This document shows, piece by piece, positions 59,951 to 64,000 of a DNA stretch of 64,000 nucleotides (its first letter is position 1; each line of letters opens with the position of its first letter). Origin of the DNA: Pseudactinotalea sp. HY158 (GTDB lineage: Bacteria > Actinomycetota > Actinomycetes > Actinomycetales > Beutenbergiaceae); assembly GCF_009660225.1 (NCBI RefSeq), contig NZ_CP045920.1:1798001-1862000 (forward strand). Reading direction: 5' to 3'. The position numbers and the translations under genes are program-made. Under the pieces are notes generated by a model. It worked only from the letters and a program-made list of their open reading frames with translations. It ran no database searches and was not told the origin of the DNA.

Positions 59951-61945
59951 GTGAGCGAGACGTGGAACCCCGAGGACCCCTCCTGGCCGGAGCCGCCGCC
60001 CGAGGAGCCGGATAGCTGGGAGCCGCCCGAGGAGCCGGAGCTGTGGGAGCCGCCCGAGCCGCGGCGCGCCGAATCGGCGGCGCCGCCGAGCCAGCCGCGC
60101 CAGCCGAGCCAGCCGAGCCCGTCGGTCCCTGCCGCACCGGCCGCGGCCATGACTCCCCTCGAGGCGCTCACGACGATCTGGGGCTACGACTCGTTCCGAG
60201 GCCGGCAGGCGGAGATCATCGACGCCGTCGTCCGCGGCGAGGATGCCCTCGTGCTCATGCCCACCGGCGGCGGGAAGAGCCTGTGTTACCAGGTTCCGGC
60301 GCTCGTGCGGGAGGGAACGGGCGTCGTCATCAGTCCGCTCATCGCGCTCATGCACGACCAGGTGGACGCCCTCGCCCAACTCGGGGTGCGCGCGGCGTTC
60401 CTCAACTCGACCCAGAGCACGCCCGAGCGCCGGGAGGTCGAGCGGCGGTTGCTCGACGGCGAACTCGACCTGCTCTACCTCGCCCCCGAGCGGCTGGCCG
60501 CGGCGACCGCGCTGCTCGATCGCGCCCACATCTCGCTCTTCGCGATCGACGAGGCGCACTGCGTGGCCCAGTGGGGGCACGACTTCCGGCCGGACTACCT
60601 CGGCCTGACGATCCTGCACGAACGCTGGCCGCACGTGCCGCGGATCGCCCTGACCGCCACCGCCACGCGGGACACGCGCGAGGAGATCACCCGCAACCTC
60701 CGGCTCGACGGCGCCCGCGTGTTCGTCGCCGGCTTCGACCGGCCGAACATCCAGTACCGCATCGCCCCGAAGCAGGAGGCCCGGCGGGCGCTGCTGCGGC
60801 TCATCCGGGAGGAGCATCCTGGTGCCGCCGGGATCGTGTACTGCCTGAGCCGGGCCTCGGTCGAGCGCACCGCCGAGTGGCTCACCGGCGAGGGGATCAC
60901 GGCGCTCCCCTACCATGCGGGCCTGCCCGCCGAGTTGCGCGCGCGCAACCAGGCGCGCTTCCTGCGCGAGGACGGCGTGGTCATGGTGGCCACGATCGCG
61001 TTCGGCATGGGCATCGACAAGCCGGACGTGAGGTTCGTGGCGCACCTCGACCTTCCCAAGAGCATCGAGGGCTACTACCAGGAGACCGGCCGCGCGGGCC
61101 GCGACGGGCTGCCCTCGACCGCGTGGCTCGCGTACGGGCTCGCGGACGTCGTCCAACAGCGCCGGATGATCTCAGGCGGCGAGGGCGACCGGCAGCGCAA
61201 GCGCGCCCAGACCCTCCACCTGGACGCGATGCTCGCCCTGTGCGAGACGGTCCAGTGCCGGCGCCGGCAGCTGCTGCGCTACTTCGGCGAGGAGAGCGAG
61301 GCGTGCGGCAACTGCGACACGTGCCTCGCCCCGCCGGAGACGGTCGACGGCACGGTGCCGGCACAGAAGCTGCTCTCGACGATCCTGCGGCTGCGCACCG
61401 AGCACGGGCAGAGCTTCGGCGCCGGGCACCTCGTGGACATCCTGCTCGGCCGGGAGACCGAGCGGGTGGTGCGGCTGCGCCACAACGACCTGTCGACGTT
61501 CGGGATCGGCACGGAGCTCGGCGAGCAGGACTGGCGCGGGGTCGTGCGCCAGCTGCTCGCGCACGGACTCATCGAGGTCCGCGGCGAATACGGGGTGCTT
61601 GCGCCGACCGAGGCCGCCGCACCGGTCCTGCGCGGGGAGCAGCCGGTGCGGCTGCGCCGGGAGCCCGAGCGGGTGCGGGCCACCCGCGCGCCGAAGACCA
61701 AGGCCGCCCCGGTGGAGCTGGACGAGCCGCAGCAGGAACTCTTCCAGGGTCTGCGCACCTGGCGGGCCGCGGTGGCGAAGGAACAGGGAGTGCCGGCCTA
61801 CGTCGTCTTCAATGACGCGACGCTCGCGGGCATCGCCCGCGCACGGCCCGACTCGCTCGGAGCGCTGCGGCAGGTCTCCGGCGTCGGCGATGCGAAGCTC
61901 GAACGGTACGGCGAGGCGGTCCTCGGCGTGCTCGCGGGCGCATGA
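59951..61945 (+). CDS. recQ: ATP-dependent DNA helicase RecQ
   Basis: 664 residues. After an unusual Pro/Glu-rich N-terminal tail (about 1-65, PPEEPELWEPPEP repeats) comes the helicase core: PTGGGKSLCYQ (Walker A), DEAHCVAQWGHDFRPDY, QETGRAGRDG; then the zinc-binding segment (C in ALCETVQC, then CGNCDTC), a winged helix and an HRDC-like C-terminus. Unwinds DNA 3'-5' in recombination and repair. GTG start leaderless. Confidence 0.95.
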   Translation: MSETWNPEDPSWPEPPPEEPDSWEPPEEPELWEPPEPRRAESAAPPSQPRQPSQPSPSVPAAPAAAMTPLEALTTIWGYDSFRGRQAEIIDAVVRGEDALVLMPTGGGKSLCYQVPALVREGTGVVISPLIALMHDQVDALAQLGVRAAFLNSTQSTPERREVERRLLDGELDLLYLAPERLAAATALLDRAHISLFAIDEAHCVAQWGHDFRPDYLGLTILHERWPHVPRIALTATATRDTREEITRNLRLDGARVFVAGFDRPNIQYRIAPKQEARRALLRLIREEHPGAAGIVYCLSRASVERTAEWLTGEGITALPYHAGLPAELRARNQARFLREDGVVMVATIAFGMGIDKPDVRFVAHLDLPKSIEGYYQETGRAGRDGLPSTAWLAYGLADVVQQRRMISGGEGDRQRKRAQTLHLDAMLALCETVQCRRRQLLRYFGEESEACGNCDTCLAPPETVDGTVPAQKLLSTILRLRTEHGQSFGAGHLVDILLGRETERVVRLRHNDLSTFGIGTELGEQDWRGVVRQLLAHGLIEVRGEYGVLAPTEAAAPVLRGEQPVRLRREPERVRATRAPKTKAAPVELDEPQQELFQGLRTWRAAVAKEQGVPAYVVFNDATLAGIARARPDSLGALRQVSGVGDAKLERYGEAVLGVLAGA

Positions 61946-62105
61946 CCCGACCCGCAGCCGGCGTTGGTGGCCGCCACCCCGAGACGCAGGTGGTCGAGTC
62001 GCGGCCGCCGGTAGGCTCGACGAAACGTTATACCGGCGTCTCGCTCAGCAGTTGAATCCTCCGTGCAGACGGCTCGAAATCCGCGAGTAGACAAGGTGGC
62101 CCGAA

Positions 62106-63395
62106 TTGGACCAGGCACCAAGCATCCTGTTCCGCGACGTCCGCGTCTTCGACGGTGTGCAGCCTCGGTTGTCCGCCGCGCAGGACGTCCGGGTCGAGGC
62201 CGGGGTGATCGCGTCGATCACCGCATCCACCCGTCACGAGAGTACGGAGGGGACCGCCGGTTCTCCCCCGACCGACATCGTCATCGACGGGGCCGGGCGG
62301 ACGTTGATGCCCGGGCTGATCGACATGCACACGCACCTGTCCTTCGCCGGTATCAGCCAGGTCACCGCCCTGACGGGGAATGTGTACTTCCTGGCCATCG
62401 CCGCGGCCGCGGGTGCCGAACAGACACTTCTTCGCGGATTCACCACCGTGCGCGATCTCGGCGGCCCGGTGTTCGGGATCAAGCAGGCGATCGATATGGG
62501 CCTGGCACGGGGGCCTCGGATCTTCCCCTCGGGGGCGTTCATCTCCCAGACCGGGGGGCACGGAGACTTCCGGCTGCCCTTCGAGGTGCCTCGTGGCTCC
62601 CACGGCCGGTTGAGCCACTCGGAGCTGCTCGGCGGTGCAGTCATCGCCGACGGGGTGCCGGAGGTCCTGCGCGGCGTGCGCGAGCAGTTGATGCTCGGGG
62701 CCAGCCAGATCAAGGTGATGAGCGGCGGTGGTGTCACCTCTGCCTATGACCCGCTGGACGTCACCCAATACACCGAGTCGGAGATGCGGGCCGCGGTCGA
62801 GGCAGCCGAGAACTGGGGCACCTACGTCACCGTGCACGCGTACACGGCGCGCGCGGTGCAGCAGGCGCTACGGGCGGGCGTCCGGTGCATCGAGCACGGT
62901 CAGCTGATCGACGACGAGACCGCCGCCCTCATGGCCGAGCACGGCGCCTGGTGGTGCCTCCAGCCATTCCTCGACGACGAGGACTCCACGCCGACCCAGG
63001 GCGCCAATCGGGTCAAGCAGCTGCAGGTGGCTGCCGGCACCGATACCGCCTTCGAGCTGGCCGGCAGGCATGGGATCAACGTCGCCTTCGGATCCGACGT
63101 CCTGTTCTCACCGGCGCTGTGGCGACGGCAGACGCACCGGCTGGCGAAGCTGGTCCGGTGGATGTCCGCGGCCGAGGTCCTGATCACGGCCACCTCGCGC
63201 AACGCCGAGCTCTTGGCCCTCTCCGGTCCGAGCAACCCCTACCCCGGCCGGCTGGGGGTCGTTGCCGAGGGGGCGCTGGCGGACCTGTTGCTCGTGGACG
63301 GCGATCCCCTGGTGGACATCGGCGTCATCACCACACCCGAGCAGACGATGCCCGTCATCCTCAAGGCCGGTGCGATCGTCAAGAACGACGGCTAG
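62106..63395 (+). CDS. Amidohydrolase-family metal-dependent hydrolase
   Basis: 429 residues. Metal site: His75 and His77 in MHTHL, likely carboxylated Lys in QIKVMSGGG, His in VHAYT, His in IEHGQL and Asp in FGSDVLFS. This is the pattern of imidazolonepropionase/prolidase-like amidohydrolases; the substrate is not known and there is no pathway neighbour. TTG start at 62106 is the best fit, since the family pattern ILFRDVRVFDG follows at once; AAGGTGG upstream. The 160 bp before it contain no other gene. Confidence 0.88.
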   Translation: MDQAPSILFRDVRVFDGVQPRLSAAQDVRVEAGVIASITASTRHESTEGTAGSPPTDIVIDGAGRTLMPGLIDMHTHLSFAGISQVTALTGNVYFLAIAAAAGAEQTLLRGFTTVRDLGGPVFGIKQAIDMGLARGPRIFPSGAFISQTGGHGDFRLPFEVPRGSHGRLSHSELLGGAVIADGVPEVLRGVREQLMLGASQIKVMSGGGVTSAYDPLDVTQYTESEMRAAVEAAENWGTYVTVHAYTARAVQQALRAGVRCIEHGQLIDDETAALMAEHGAWWCLQPFLDDEDSTPTQGANRVKQLQVAAGTDTAFELAGRHGINVAFGSDVLFSPALWRRQTHRLAKLVRWMSAAEVLITATSRNAELLALSGPSNPYPGRLGVVAEGALADLLLVDGDPLVDIGVITTPEQTMPVILKAGAIVKNDG

Positions 63396-63422
63396 ACGGG
63401 CAGTAGAACGACGAACTTGGAG

Positions 63423-63496
63423 TGGGCCCGGAGGGACTCGAACCCCCGACATCCACGGTGTAAACGTGGCGCTCTAACCAACTGAGCTACAGGCCC
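63423..63496 (-). tRNA. tRNA-Val (UAC anticodon)
   Basis: Minus strand: acceptor GGGCCTG pairing with CGGGCCC (one U-G pair), GGTTAGA D-arm, anticodon stem CCACG/CGTGG with loop TTTACAC (anticodon TAC), TTCGAGT T-loop and discriminator A; CCA is not encoded. Reads GUA valine codons. Confidence 0.95.
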
Positions 63497-63550
63497 CGGC
63501 ACCGGTGAAGCTTAGCAACGCCGCCGGGCCCGGGACCAATTCGGGCCGGC

Positions 63551-64000
63551 TCAGGCCGAATTCGGCCCGTGCCACTGGCCCCGGCTTCGCAGGACGTCCA
63601 CGAGGGTGTCGGGGCGGTCGGTGACGATCCCGTCGACCCCGGCGTCGAGCAGCCGGCTCATCTCGGCGGGCTCGTCGATCGTCCACACGTGGACCGGCAG
63701 TCCGAGCAGGTGCGCCGCCCGCACGAAGGAGCCGGTCACGATCGTGGCCCCGCGGTGTCGCACGGGAACCTGCGTACAGACGGCGCCGCCCCGGCCCACG
63801 TAGTCGCGCCCGAGGCGCCCGCCGAACCTGAGCGCGCCGATCTCCCTCGGGGAGGTCGACGTGAGCGCCTGCGGCCGCGCGTGGCGCACGCGCAGGAGCC
63901 GCTCGTGAGAGAAGGCCGCGACGACGACCCGGTCCCAGGCGCCCGATCCCGCGCCGTCGATCGCCCCGATCGCCGCGTCGATCACGGCATCCGACTTGAC
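63551..64000 (-). CDS. Glycerophosphodiester phosphodiesterase family protein, C-terminal part
   Basis: The last 149 codons, with the 5' end outside the window. Ends with the PI-PLC-like fold motif [32 protein letters not shown], typical of GlpQ-like enzymes that split glycerophosphodiesters into glycerol-3-phosphate and an alcohol. The catalytic His-Glu/Asp of the N-terminal half are not visible here. Transcribed away from tRNA-Val direction together with the minus strand. Confidence 0.9.
   Translation of the reverse strand, partial: VKSDAVIDAAIGAIDGAGSGAWDRVVVAAFSHERLLRVRHARPQALTSTSPREIGALRFGGRLGRDYVGRGGAVCTQVPVRHRGATIVTGSFVRAAHLLGLPVHVWTIDEPAEMSRLLDAGVDGIVTDRPDTLVDVLRSRGQWHGPNSA

Noticed and set aside
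63262-63477. Short frame ending in GPGGTRTPDIHG
   Set aside because: It is the antisense reading of tRNA-Val at 63423-63496.

Overview
The window is high-GC (about 70%) actinobacterial DNA. Gene content (DUF222/HNH protein, DUF3043, DUF4191, DUF6318 lipoproteins, polyphosphate glucokinase, a GlnE plus two glutamine synthetases, meso-diaminopimelate dehydrogenase) points to the order Micrococcales; I cannot name the genus. Many genes start exactly 6-7 nt after a TANNNT -10 box, so leaderless transcription seems common.

Layout. (a) 1-2942: an accessory edge with the 5' part of a type I polyketide synthase that runs off the left end, a broken transposon ATPase and a tRNA-Pro gene. (b) 3173-10171: a two-gene ABC exporter with complementary degenerate ATP sites, then two tandem copies of a cassette (DUF6318 lipoprotein plus PKD-domain secreted protein) whose outer parts are nearly identical and whose inner core is divergent. 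(c) 10298-23967: housekeeping genes, a DUF222/HNH protein, pyrD with two membrane genes, pepA, lpdA, the lipoylated E2 gene, a TIGR01777 protein, a degenerate protein kinase and DUF4191. (d) 24060-41480: glnA1, and on the far side glnE-glnA2. These are neighbours in Mycobacterium tuberculosis, but here an 11.5-kb sugar-acid cluster lies between them. (e) 41569-51897: panB, hrpB, ppgK, the RNase P RNA, yaaA, a Rv2229c-like coiled-coil gene, Nif3, ddh, a TetR regulator and ybaK. (f) 51935-64000: a flavin oxidoreductase, GyrI-like protein, AlkD-like protein behind a 12-codon leader ORF, an MFS transporter/GntR pair, a DnaQ-type exonuclease, a second GntR, an orphan ABC ATPase, recQ, an amidohydrolase, tRNA-Val and a partial glycerophosphodiesterase.

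The most interesting part is the sugar-acid cluster (25587-37059). It combines UxaC (uronate isomerase), a UxuB-type reductase, a LarA-family enzyme with the nickel-pincer ligands intact, the cofactor genes larE and larB, a LacI regulator, a TRAP importer (DctPQM) and NhaA. A mannonate dehydratase (UxuA) is not present. UxaC plus UxuB would deliver D-mannonate, and D-mannonate is the C2 epimer of D-gluconate. A LarA-family 2-epimerase at that point would turn glucuronate into gluconate and so into the pentose phosphate pathway, bypassing the dehydratase/KDG route. A repeated motif (GGCAA-S-N3-TGGCAAC) lies upstream of uxaC, lacI and the TRAP operon and suggests one LacI-controlled regulon. larB is interrupted by a +1 frameshift in a C4G5 run. 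No larC is visible.
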